A DNA stretch of 64,000 nt from Gammaproteobacteria bacterium. Lineage in GTDB: Bacteria > Pseudomonadota > Gammaproteobacteria > Steroidobacterales > Foliamicaceae. Under the pieces are notes generated by a model. It was not told the origin of the DNA, ran no database searches, and worked only from the letters and a program-made list of their open reading frames with translations. Where the stretch lies: NCBI GenBank assembly GCA_026707445.1, contig JAPOWV010000013.1, forward strand, positions 62,001 to 126,000, read 5' to 3'. The position numbers and the translations under genes are program-made. Numbering within the stretch: the stretch's first letter is position 1; each line of letters opens with the position of its first letter. Of the stretch, positions 27,072-34,897 are shown piece by piece.

Positions 27072-28688
27072 GTGTCCGCACGCAACAACATCGACGCCGG
27101 CGAGTGGTGGCGGGGCGCCGCTCTTTACCAGGTGTATCCCCTGAGTTTTCGCGATGCCGACAACGACGGTTGGGGCGATCTGCGGGGCGTGATCGAGGGC
27201 CTGGACTACATAGCGAGCCTCGGCGTTGACGGAATCTGGCTGTGCCCGGTGCATCTCTCGGCCATGGAGGATTTCGGTTACGACCCGATCGACCAGAAAA
27301 AGATCAACCCGCATCTGGGAACCGAGCGCGATTTCGACGAGCTTGTTCGGGCAGCCCATGGCCGCGGCCTGAGAATCGTCCTGGATCAGGTCTGGACCTA
27401 CACCTCCCACCTGCACGAGTGGTTCATGGAAAGCCGGTCGTCCCGGGACAATCCGAAAGCCGACTGGTACTTGTGGGCGGACGCGAAGCGCGACGGGACG
27501 GAACCGAACAACTGGCGTTCCCTGTTCGGGGGTCCGGCCTGGGAGTGGTGTCCCAGTCGTCGACAGTACTACATGACGCATTTCCTTCGCGGAATGCCCC
27601 ATCTTCGCGCCCAGCATCCGGACGTGCAGTCGGCATTGCTGGACGTGGGAAAACACTGGATTGACAAGGGAGTCGACGGCTTTCGCTTCGACGTGGCCAA
27701 TTTCCTGATGGTGGATGACGCGCTTCGCGATAACCCGCCCTCCGACGCGGAGAATTACGAATTTCCGCTCTGGGCGCAACGGATGGTCTACGACGGCTCC
27801 CGCGACGAGAGTTACGCATTCGTGGAACGCATCCGGGATTTGCTCGATGAGTCCGGCGGACTTTACTCGGTCGCCGAGATATCAAGCGACAAGCCTCTGG
27901 CTGACGCACTGGCCTACTGTTCCGGCAACAGGCGATTCCATAGTTCCTATGCGACACAGCTCGGCTCCGGCAAAAGACCGCTGGCGAAAAAGCTGGGCCG
28001 GCAGTTGAAGGCAATGGGTGAAGCCGGCGCCTGGCTAACCCACTACCTGAGCAACCATGACTGTGTGCGTGGCCCCACGAATATCTTCGGAAGCAAGGCA
28101 ACGGCGGTGAAGTGGCAAGCCGTGCTTGCGGTCCTCCTGGCGACCCGGGGCAACCTGCATGTCTATCAGGGCGACGAATTGGGCCTGCCGCACGCTGAGC
28201 TTTCCAGGGATGAAGCCCGGGATCCCCGGGGCGTTCGCTTTTACCCGCATGGGGTCCAGCGGGATGGAGCGCGCACGCCCTTTCCGTGGAAGTCGGCAGC
28301 TCCCAACCTGGGCTTCAACGCCGGAACGCAGCCCTGGCTGAATGCATCGCCCGCACACCGGGCCCTTGCACGTGACCGGCAAGAGGCGGACGCGGGTTCC
28401 ACGCTGCAGGTATTCCGCAAGCTCATGGCCTTGCGGCAGGGGTCAGCGGCCCTGCGGCACGGAAACATGCATGTAAGCGTCGTTGCCGACCAATTGCTGA
28501 TCATCGAGCGAAGAATGAACGGCGAATCCATGAAACTGATAGTGAATCTTGACGATTCGTCGGGAGACACATCGCTTGAAGCGGATTCGCCGCAACCTGC
28601 CCTATTCTCGCCAGGCACCGGCTTTGCAGACGACCGCCTGCGACTGCCGGGTTGGGGATTCGCGTTTCTGCCGGTCAACCGGGGTTGA
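27072..28688 (+). CDS. GH13 alpha-glucosidase/alpha-amylase family enzyme
   Basis: 538-residue TIM-barrel glycosidase. Region I LRIVLDQVWTYTS is modified from the usual DxVxNH. Region II GFRFDV places the nucleophile at D207, region III VAEIS the acid/base at E269, and region IV LSNHD the third acid at D330. Start GTG 27072 is set by GGGGGA 9 nt upstream, 5 nt after the sulfatase stop. No signal peptide, so it probably hydrolyses imported oligosaccharides in the cytoplasm. QVYPLSFRDADNDGWGDLRG is typical of the oligo-1,6-glucosidase/alpha-glucosidase group. Its 3' end overlaps the convergent ALDH gene by 14 nt. Confidence 0.9.
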   Translation: MSARNNIDAGEWWRGAALYQVYPLSFRDADNDGWGDLRGVIEGLDYIASLGVDGIWLCPVHLSAMEDFGYDPIDQKKINPHLGTERDFDELVRAAHGRGLRIVLDQVWTYTSHLHEWFMESRSSRDNPKADWYLWADAKRDGTEPNNWRSLFGGPAWEWCPSRRQYYMTHFLRGMPHLRAQHPDVQSALLDVGKHWIDKGVDGFRFDVANFLMVDDALRDNPPSDAENYEFPLWAQRMVYDGSRDESYAFVERIRDLLDESGGLYSVAEISSDKPLADALAYCSGNRRFHSSYATQLGSGKRPLAKKLGRQLKAMGEAGAWLTHYLSNHDCVRGPTNIFGSKATAVKWQAVLAVLLATRGNLHVYQGDELGLPHAELSRDEARDPRGVRFYPHGVQRDGARTPFPWKSAAPNLGFNAGTQPWLNASPAHRALARDRQEADAGSTLQVFRKLMALRQGSAALRHGNMHVSVVADQLLIIERRMNGESMKLIVNLDDSSGDTSLEADSPQPALFSPGTGFADDRLRLPGWGFAFLPVNRG

Positions 28689-30117
28689 TGACGACCAGTT
28701 GCTCTTCGGTCATGTCCCGTACAGCGTATCGCGGCCCCTCCCGGCCGTGCCCGCTGTCCTTGATGCCGCCATAGGGCATGAGATCGACCCGGCTGGAGGA
28801 AGTGTCATTGATATGAATGTTCCCCATGTCCAGTGCGCGGATGGCGTCGAGGCCGCGGGTCACGTCATTGGTGAATATTCCCGCCGACAGGCCGTACGGC
28901 GTTGCGTTGACCCCTGCCAGCGCTTCGTCCAGCGAATCGAAGGGAACCACGGTGACAACCGGCGCAAAGGCCTCGTCGGTCAGGACCCGCGCCCGGGAAG
29001 AAGCGCCGGTAATGATCGTCGGCTGCACCAGCGCGCCTTCCCGGTCCCCTCCTGTAAGTATTTCCGCACCCTCCCGGGCTGCCTCGACAATCCAGTTCTC
29101 GATACGCTGCGCTTCCCTGCCGTCGATCATCGGCCCCACGAAAGTACTCGCATTTCGCGGATCGCCGACCGCAAGCGATTGTGTCTTCCCGCACAGGGCA
29201 TCGACGAACTCATCGGCCAGGCTGCTTTCCACGAAGATCCGCTGCACCGAGGTGCAAACCTGTCCGGCCTTGCGAAACGAGGCCGCCGCGCATTTTGATA
29301 CGGCCGTTTCAAGCGTGGCGTCCGCGCAGACGATGGTGCCGGAAATGTTTCCCAGCTCCAGTTGCGTGCGCCGCAGGCCCGCGGCCTGCTGAATCTCGCG
29401 TCCCACCTCGGTGCTGCCGGTGAACGCATAGTAGGCAATGCGCTGGTCGTGCAGCAGCGTGCGTCCTGTCGTGCTGCCTCCTCCCGTCACCATGTTCAGA
29501 TAGCCGGGCGGGAGGCCGGCCTCGGCCAGCACCTCGCACAGAACCGCGGAACATAACGGCGTGTAGGTGGCCGGCTTGAGAACGACCGTATTCCCGGCGG
29601 CGATGGCCGGCAGCACCTTGTGCGCCACTGTGTTGAGAGGGGAATTGAACGGCGTTATCGCGCAGACCACCCCGATCGGTTTGCGCACGGTGAAAGCTAT
29701 CCTGCGTTCATCCTGCCCGGGCGCCGCGGTGATCGGAACCATTTCGCCGGTCAGCCGCTTCGCTTCCTCGGCGGATGCGGCGAAAGTCTGCAAACAGCGG
29801 TTGAATTCGGTCCTGCAATCGCCAAGGGTGAATCCCGTTTCTCCCACCATCAGTTGCAGAATCTGTTCTTCGCGTTCCGCAATGAGCTCACGGCCCCTGC
29901 TCAGGATCTCGTAGCGCCGGTACGGATGAATCGAACCTGCCTTGAACGCCGCCTCCGCCGCCGCCACGGCGTCATGCGTCAGAGCCTGGCCGCCGTGAGC
30001 TACCACGCCAATCACGGAATTGTCGAACTTGTCCAGTACCTCGGCAGCACCGCCTGCTCTTACCCAATCATTGTTGATGAACACCGACTGTTCCCATAAA
30101 GGATTGAAATAATTCAT
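28675..30117 (-). CDS. aldehyde dehydrogenase
   Basis: ALDH of 480 residues. Conserved PFNSPLNTVAHKVLPAIAAGN, the general base in QLELGN (an unusual N where most have G), and the nucleophile in KAGQVCTSVQRIFV. ATG 30117 has AAGGAAT upstream, 2 nt after the aminotransferase stop. It is the last gene of the 28.7-36.3 kb operon and probably oxidises the semialdehyde produced by the aminotransferase next to it. The pattern resembles succinate-semialdehyde and lactaldehyde dehydrogenases, but specificity is not fixed by sequence. Confidence 0.88.
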   Translation of the reverse strand: MNYFNPLWEQSVFINNDWVRAGGAAEVLDKFDNSVIGVVAHGGQALTHDAVAAAEAAFKAGSIHPYRRYEILSRGRELIAEREEQILQLMVGETGFTLGDCRTEFNRCLQTFAASAEEAKRLTGEMVPITAAPGQDERRIAFTVRKPIGVVCAITPFNSPLNTVAHKVLPAIAAGNTVVLKPATYTPLCSAVLCEVLAEAGLPPGYLNMVTGGGSTTGRTLLHDQRIAYYAFTGSTEVGREIQQAAGLRRTQLELGNISGTIVCADATLETAVSKCAAASFRKAGQVCTSVQRIFVESSLADEFVDALCGKTQSLAVGDPRNASTFVGPMIDGREAQRIENWIVEAAREGAEILTGGDREGALVQPTIITGASSRARVLTDEAFAPVVTVVPFDSLDEALAGVNATPYGLSAGIFTNDVTRGLDAIRALDMGNIHINDTSSSRVDLMPYGGIKDSGHGREGPRYAVRDMTEEQLVVINPG

Positions 30118-30119
30118 TA

Positions 30120-31406
30120 TTATTCCTTGCAGCGGGAAAAGGCGGCGTCGAATGCCCTGATCGACTCGTCAATCTGGTCATCGCTGATCACCAGCGGCGG
30201 CGTGATTCGCAATACGCAGCCGTACGTGCCGGTAATGGAAACCAGCACGCCGGCGTCCATCAGGGCGGCCTGCACCTGTCTGGCGAGGTCGGCGGCCGGC
30301 TCCCTGCTCGCGCGGTCCCTGACCAGTTCGACGCCCAACATGAGCCCGTAACCACGGACGTCGCCGATGCAGTCATGCTTGCTCTTGAGCCGCGTCAGAC
30401 CGTCAAGGAAACGGCGGCCGGCTTCCGTCGAGCGCTCCACCAGGCGCTCTTCCTCGAGGATATCGAGCACCGCGTGCCCGGCCGCGACGCCCACCTGGTT
30501 GTTGGCGCCAAATGTCGTGAAATGATCGCCCACCTCCAGCGCCGAGCCCACTTCCTCGGTCGCGATATACCCGGCAAGCGGCAGCCCGCCGCCGACCGCC
30601 TTGGCAAAGGTGAGTATGTCGGGCTCTACGTCGAAGTGCTGGTAAGAGAACATTTTCCCGGTTCGCCCGAAGCCTGCAAAGACTTCATCGAAGATCAGCG
30701 TGATCCGGTGCTTCCCGCACAGTTCGGCGACCCGGGGCCAGAAATCCGCCGGCGGCCCGTATACGCCGCCCACGCACCATATCGGCTCGGAGATCAGGAT
30801 CGCCGCCTCGCCCGCCACGCGGGTGCGCAGTGCCGATTCGATTTCCGCCAGGTAATCGCGCTCGCCGAGGCGGTAACGATACGGCGGGGGCAGGTGAACG
30901 ATGCCGGGAAAGCTGGCGTAGGGCCCGAAGCCGGTCTTGCGCGCCGCAAACCCGGACAGGGACAAGCCCAGCGACAGCCTGCCGTGAAACCCGTGGTCGA
31001 AAGCGAGAATTCCGAGGCCTTTCTTGCCGCTTTTGAGCGCGTGCTTGATCGCGACCTTGATTGCGCCGTCGTTAGCCTCGGCCCCGCTATTGGCGATAAA
31101 GGCCTTCGAGAGGTGTCCGCCAGTGAGTTCCGAAAGCCGCTTCACCAGGCCCCACGACAGGCGGCTGTAGAAACGCCCCGGGCTTTGAGTCAGCCGGCCC
31201 ACCTGCTCTCGAACGGCGGTCACCACCCTGGGATGGCAATGTCCTACCGAAACGACGCCCGGACCCGCCTCAAGATCGATGTATGTTCTTCCGCCTTCGT
31301 CGGTGACGGTCGCCCCACTTCCTTCGACAATGACCGGCTCCGCTGCGATGTTCGCGACCATATAGCGATCGAGGGCCGCCGCGGGAGCGGTAGTTTCAAG
31401 CGTCAT
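30120..31406 (-). CDS. class III aminotransferase (4-aminobutyrate/omega-amine type)
   Basis: 428-residue PLP enzyme. FIANSGAEANDGAIK is the phosphate-binding region, FDHGFHGRLSLGLSLSG the aromatic ring stack, LIFDEVFAGFGRTG the PLP Asp and TFAKAVGGGLPLAG the Schiff-base Lys. The layout matches GABA, acetylornithine and related omega-aminotransferases. ATG 31406 overlaps the ureohydrolase stop as ATGA. Between a ureohydrolase and an ALDH it would convert the amine left after urea removal to a semialdehyde (inference). Confidence 0.88.
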   Translation of the reverse strand: MTLETTAPAAALDRYMVANIAAEPVIVEGSGATVTDEGGRTYIDLEAGPGVVSVGHCHPRVVTAVREQVGRLTQSPGRFYSRLSWGLVKRLSELTGGHLSKAFIANSGAEANDGAIKVAIKHALKSGKKGLGILAFDHGFHGRLSLGLSLSGFAARKTGFGPYASFPGIVHLPPPYRYRLGERDYLAEIESALRTRVAGEAAILISEPIWCVGGVYGPPADFWPRVAELCGKHRITLIFDEVFAGFGRTGKMFSYQHFDVEPDILTFAKAVGGGLPLAGYIATEEVGSALEVGDHFTTFGANNQVGVAAGHAVLDILEEERLVERSTEAGRRFLDGLTRLKSKHDCIGDVRGYGLMLGVELVRDRASREPAADLARQVQAALMDAGVLVSITGTYGCVLRITPPLVISDDQIDESIRAFDAAFSRCKE

Positions 31407-32344
31407 CCAGCTTTGCCCTGCTTGTGGACGGCGATCAGCGCCAGGATTTCGGCTCCGAAGGTCGCGGCCAGCAACGCAGTAATCTCGCCGGAGTCGTAGA
31501 GGTGATTCAGTTCCATCACTTCGGCGCCCACCAGGTTGACGCCTGCCAGCCTGCGCAGCAAGGTCAGAATGTCGTGGGCCGAAGGTCCGCCTGCCTCGGG
31601 AATCTGGACGCCCGGCGCGAACGCCGGGTCAACCACGTCCATGTCCACGGAAAGAAAAACCTTGTTCCGCCCGACGCGCCTTTTGATCCTTCCGACCACT
31701 TCGTCGATTCCCGCGTCCAGCATCTCGTCCGTGGTGATCAGTTGGTAGCCGAGATCGATGGACTGCCGGATGTCTTCACGCGAGAACAGGGAGCCTCGCA
31801 TGCCGACCTGGATCGAGGTCGAGGCGTCGATCCAGCCCTCCTCCACTCCGCGGCGATACGACGTCGCCGCGTTGTGCCGGACGCCCAGGTAGTCGTCCCA
31901 GGTGTCCGTATGCGCATCCAGGTGAATCAGCGAGATCGGCCCGTGGGCGCGGCCCAGGCTGCGAATCTGCGGCAGCGAGATCGAGTTGTCGCCGCCGAAG
32001 CAAAGCGGCTTCACGCCGTTCGCGATGATATGGTCCAACTCCGCCTCGATGGCGGCGAAGGAGCGCTCGGTCTCTCCGGGAATCACCGTCGCATCCCCGT
32101 AGTCCACCACCTTGCACACATCGAAAACATCGATGTCGTGATAGGGGTTTATCGGCCGCAGCAATACCGAAATGCTGCGAATTTCGCGCGGCCCGAAGCG
32201 GCATCCCACCCGGTACGGCGACCCGGTGTCGAATGGAACTCCAACCACGGCCACATCGACCCCGGCAAGCTCTTGCGTATGGGTCAGCCGCATGAAAGTG
32301 GGCAGACCGCATATCCGCGGCGTCTTCAGCGAATCAGTCGACAA
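31403..32344 (-). CDS. agmatinase-family ureohydrolase with an altered metal ligand
   Basis: Arginase/agmatinase fold, 313 residues. The start is TTG 32344, supported by the conserved GLPTFMR at residues 13-19, which an internal ATG at 32293 would lose. Metal motifs: DAHTD with D143, H145 and D147, and SVDMDVVDP with D234 and D236. The first motif, normally GGDHS, reads GGDNS, so the His ligand is N120. The family removes urea from guanidino compounds (agmatine, guanidinobutyrate, guanidinopropionate). The operon suggests a guanidino acid or amine. The His-to-Asn change may shift metal or substrate use, or weaken activity. Confidence 0.84.
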   Translation of the reverse strand: MSTDSLKTPRICGLPTFMRLTHTQELAGVDVAVVGVPFDTGSPYRVGCRFGPREIRSISVLLRPINPYHDIDVFDVCKVVDYGDATVIPGETERSFAAIEAELDHIIANGVKPLCFGGDNSISLPQIRSLGRAHGPISLIHLDAHTDTWDDYLGVRHNAATSYRRGVEEGWIDASTSIQVGMRGSLFSREDIRQSIDLGYQLITTDEMLDAGIDEVVGRIKRRVGRNKVFLSVDMDVVDPAFAPGVQIPEAGGPSAHDILTLLRRLAGVNLVGAEVMELNHLYDSGEITALLAATFGAEILALIAVHKQGKAG

Positions 32345-32741
32345 CGGCCACTCCTTCGATTTCGATCTGGATCTCGGGCGCCGCCAGCGCCGACACTTGC
32401 ACGCAGGCGCTGACCGGGCCGTCTTTCGGGAACAGTTCCTCGCGCAACGGCGCGATCTTGCCCATGGCCGAAATGTCGGTCAGGTAAACCGTGACTTTCA
32501 CCAGGTCGGCCAGCGACCCGCCCACACCCGTCAATATCGCCTCGATGTTACGGAACACCTGTCTCGCCTGCTCCACCACATCGTCGCCGCCAACGTGATT
32601 GCCGTTGTTATCGATGGGTATCTGCCCTGCGATGAACAGCAACGGACCGGATGTGACCCTGATGCAGTTGGAGTAGTAGCCCTTGATGGGTTCGGGCACC
32701 CCTTCCGGCGTCAATGCCTGTCTTCGATCTTCTCTTGTCAT
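32334..32741 (-). CDS. Rid family protein lacking the RidA arginine
   Basis: 135-residue YjgF/YER057c/UK114 protein; trimeric members remove reactive enamine/imine intermediates from PLP enzymes. FIAGQIPID and LADLVKVTVYLTDI are typical. Where RidA has a catalytic Arg before the CVEV segment, this protein has S111 (sequence VSACVQVSAL), so it belongs to a Rid subgroup without deaminase Arg. ATG 32741 is set by GGAG 6 nt upstream. It overlaps the ureohydrolase start by 11 nt. Probably handles an imine linked to the aminotransferase in the same operon, or is an uncharacterised pathway enzyme. Confidence 0.85.
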   Translation of the reverse strand: MTREDRRQALTPEGVPEPIKGYYSNCIRVTSGPLLFIAGQIPIDNNGNHVGGDDVVEQARQVFRNIEAILTGVGGSLADLVKVTVYLTDISAMGKIAPLREELFPKDGPVSACVQVSALAAPEIQIEIEGVAVVD

Positions 32742-32756
32742 GTTGATCTCCGGCAA

Positions 32757-33518
32757 CTATTTCCCCTGGAATTTCGGCTTTCTCCTGTCGCGAAAGGCCG
32801 CCAGGCTCTCCGCATAATCCGCGCTCCGACCGACGATTTGCTGGAACCTCGCCTCCCATTCCATCGTATCCTCGAAACTTGCTGACAGAGCCCTTGAAAG
32901 CAGTTGCTTGGTGAGGCCGATGGCCAGGGTCGGTCCGGCGGCAAGCTCGTCGGCCTTGCGCTGCGCCGCATCGCGCAGTTCCCCGTCGTCGACCAGGACG
33001 TTGACCAGCCCCCACTCCAGGGCCGTCTCGGCATCCAGCGCCTCACCCGAAACCAGCCATTCCAGCGCCCGGCCATAGCCCAGCGTATTGGCCACCATCC
33101 AGGATGCGCCCATATCGGGCACCAGTCCAAGGTCGAGGAACGCCGGTACCAGCCTCGCGCTCCTGGCCATCAGCTTGACGTCGCAGCACAACGCAAGCGA
33201 CATCCCGCCGCCGGCGGCAACCCCGTTGATCGCCGCAATGACGGGTTTCCTCAGATCTCGGATCGCCCGCATGGTTGCATTGACTTCGCGCAGGCCGGCG
33301 GCCGGGTCTTCGTTGTCGCCATCCTTGAGGTCGTGGCCCGCACAGAAGCCCCGCCCCGTACCGGTCAGGATCACCGCCCGCACCGCTTCATCCTCCGCCT
33401 TGCGGAAGGCTTCCGCAAGTTGGTCGTAATCCTCGGGATTCAGGGCATTGAGAACGTCCGGCCGGTCCAGCCGAACGGTCTGAACCGTCCCGGCCATATC
33501 AACCTTTACGGCGCTCAT
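32757..33518 (-). CDS. enoyl-CoA hydratase/isomerase (crotonase) family protein
   Basis: 253-residue crotonase-fold enzyme acting on acyl-CoA thioesters. Oxyanion hole residues lie in GFCAGHDLKDG and AAINGVAAGGGMSLALCCD. The two Glu residues of classic hydratase are not at their usual places: GGGM-S replaces GGG-x-E, and FLDLGLVPDMGAS carries Asp instead. This points to the isomerase-type or PaaG-like group rather than a typical hydratase. ATG 33518 overlaps the upstream stop as ATGA. It follows a CoA-ligase-like gene, so a CoA-activated intermediate is processed here. Confidence 0.85.
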   Translation of the reverse strand: MSAVKVDMAGTVQTVRLDRPDVLNALNPEDYDQLAEAFRKAEDEAVRAVILTGTGRGFCAGHDLKDGDNEDPAAGLREVNATMRAIRDLRKPVIAAINGVAAGGGMSLALCCDVKLMARSARLVPAFLDLGLVPDMGASWMVANTLGYGRALEWLVSGEALDAETALEWGLVNVLVDDGELRDAAQRKADELAAGPTLAIGLTKQLLSRALSASFEDTMEWEARFQQIVGRSADYAESLAAFRDRRKPKFQGK

Positions 33519-34897
33519 CCGAACCCCCGACCCCCGCACTGCAGCGCCAGACCACGCGCGGCCTCCCCGGAATCTCGATACACGGGAACCCCGCTGCGTA
33601 GCGCAGCCAGCACGCCCGGCGCATCCATGGAGTGCGAAGTGGCGACAACCGGCTTTCCGCTGCGCTCTGCCAGCCGTCCTATACGCTCGCCCATCCGGAC
33701 CTCCAGATCGGCCGACTCATGCACAAACACATGGATGTTCATCAGGACCGCATCGATCTCATCCGCTTCCAGGACGGCCTCCAGCGTGTCAACCATGGGC
33801 TCGACGGTAATGTTGTCCACCAGGTCCACCGGATTGTTGACCACCGCACGCGGCGTCAGCAAACCGCGCAGCTGCCCCTGCAACGCTGCGCCGAATTCCG
33901 GGACTTCCAGCCCCCGCTTCTCGGCCAGACCCGCGCACAGGACACCCGGCCCGCCCGTGTCGGAGATCACGGCGACGCGTTTGCCGGCGGTTCGATTCGG
34001 CGCCAGCAGGGCCTGCGCCACGGTCACCATCTCCCTGGGCGAGGATACGTGCCATGCCCCGGCCTGCGCCGCCCTCTCGCGGGTCGTTTCCATCGAGGTA
34101 ACGGTGGAGCCTGTGTGCGCACGAGCCGCGCGCACGGACCCCGGCGTGGAATGCGGCGTCATCAGAATGACTTCCCTGCCGTCTGTCACCATCTCCGAAA
34201 TGCTTTCAAAGAGCCGGTCCACCTGCTCCAGATCTTCAATGTAGATCGCAACAATCCGTGTCCCGCCGTCCGCCGCGAGGTTTCCCATCAGGTCGGGAAT
34301 CTGCAGATGGGCCTGGTTCCCCACCGACGCCACCCGCGAAAAACCCAGTTCGACTTCGGCCAGGCGCTTGGTGATATCCATGATCAGGCCGCCGCTCTGC
34401 GAAAGAAATCCCACCGGACCCGGCGTCAGCTCCGCCCACGGCATGCAGCGGACACCGCCATGACCGTCGTACACGCCCATGCAATTGGGACCCAGCATCG
34501 CCGCGCCCGCTTCGCGGACCTTCGCGACCACGCGGTCCTCGACCGCCCGGCCTTCGCTTCCTTCCTCACCGAATCCCGCCGTGATGCCTACAATGGATCG
34601 TGTGCCCCTGGCCAGGACCTCGTCTATGGTCTCCTCGAAGGCGAACTGGGGCACGCTGACGACCGCGAGATCGGGGACGGCCTCGATGTCCGAGTAGCGC
34701 CGGTAGGCATCCTCGCCCTGGATTTCGCCCCCCTTGCGGTTGACCAGGAACACATCCCGCCTCGACTTGTCGCGCAGCGCCTGCTCGGCCGCGAGATAGC
34801 CCCATTTGCCCGGTACGCCCGAGGCGCCGATGACGGCCACGGAGCCGGGCGTGAACAGATTGTCTATTGCCTGCTGGTTTATTGCAGGTGCATCCAT
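33515..34897 (-). CDS. ADP-forming acyl-CoA synthetase, alpha-type part only
   Basis: 460 residues consisting of a CoA-binding Rossmann domain (SVAVIGASGVPGKWGYLAAEQAL) followed by two succinyl-CoA ligase-like flavodoxin domains (VGFLSQSGGLIMDI and KRVAVISDTGGPGVL). In acetate-CoA ligase (ADP-forming) this alpha part works with an ATP-grasp beta part, which here is neither fused nor adjacent. ATG 34897 overlaps the ALDH stop as TGATG; the upstream open frame is an ALDH shadow. It would make or use an acyl-CoA in the operon, provided a beta subunit exists elsewhere. Confidence 0.83.
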   Translation of the reverse strand: MDAPAINQQAIDNLFTPGSVAVIGASGVPGKWGYLAAEQALRDKSRRDVFLVNRKGGEIQGEDAYRRYSDIEAVPDLAVVSVPQFAFEETIDEVLARGTRSIVGITAGFGEEGSEGRAVEDRVVAKVREAGAAMLGPNCMGVYDGHGGVRCMPWAELTPGPVGFLSQSGGLIMDITKRLAEVELGFSRVASVGNQAHLQIPDLMGNLAADGGTRIVAIYIEDLEQVDRLFESISEMVTDGREVILMTPHSTPGSVRAARAHTGSTVTSMETTRERAAQAGAWHVSSPREMVTVAQALLAPNRTAGKRVAVISDTGGPGVLCAGLAEKRGLEVPEFGAALQGQLRGLLTPRAVVNNPVDLVDNITVEPMVDTLEAVLEADEIDAVLMNIHVFVHESADLEVRMGERIGRLAERSGKPVVATSHSMDAPGVLAALRSGVPVYRDSGEAARGLALQCGGRGFG

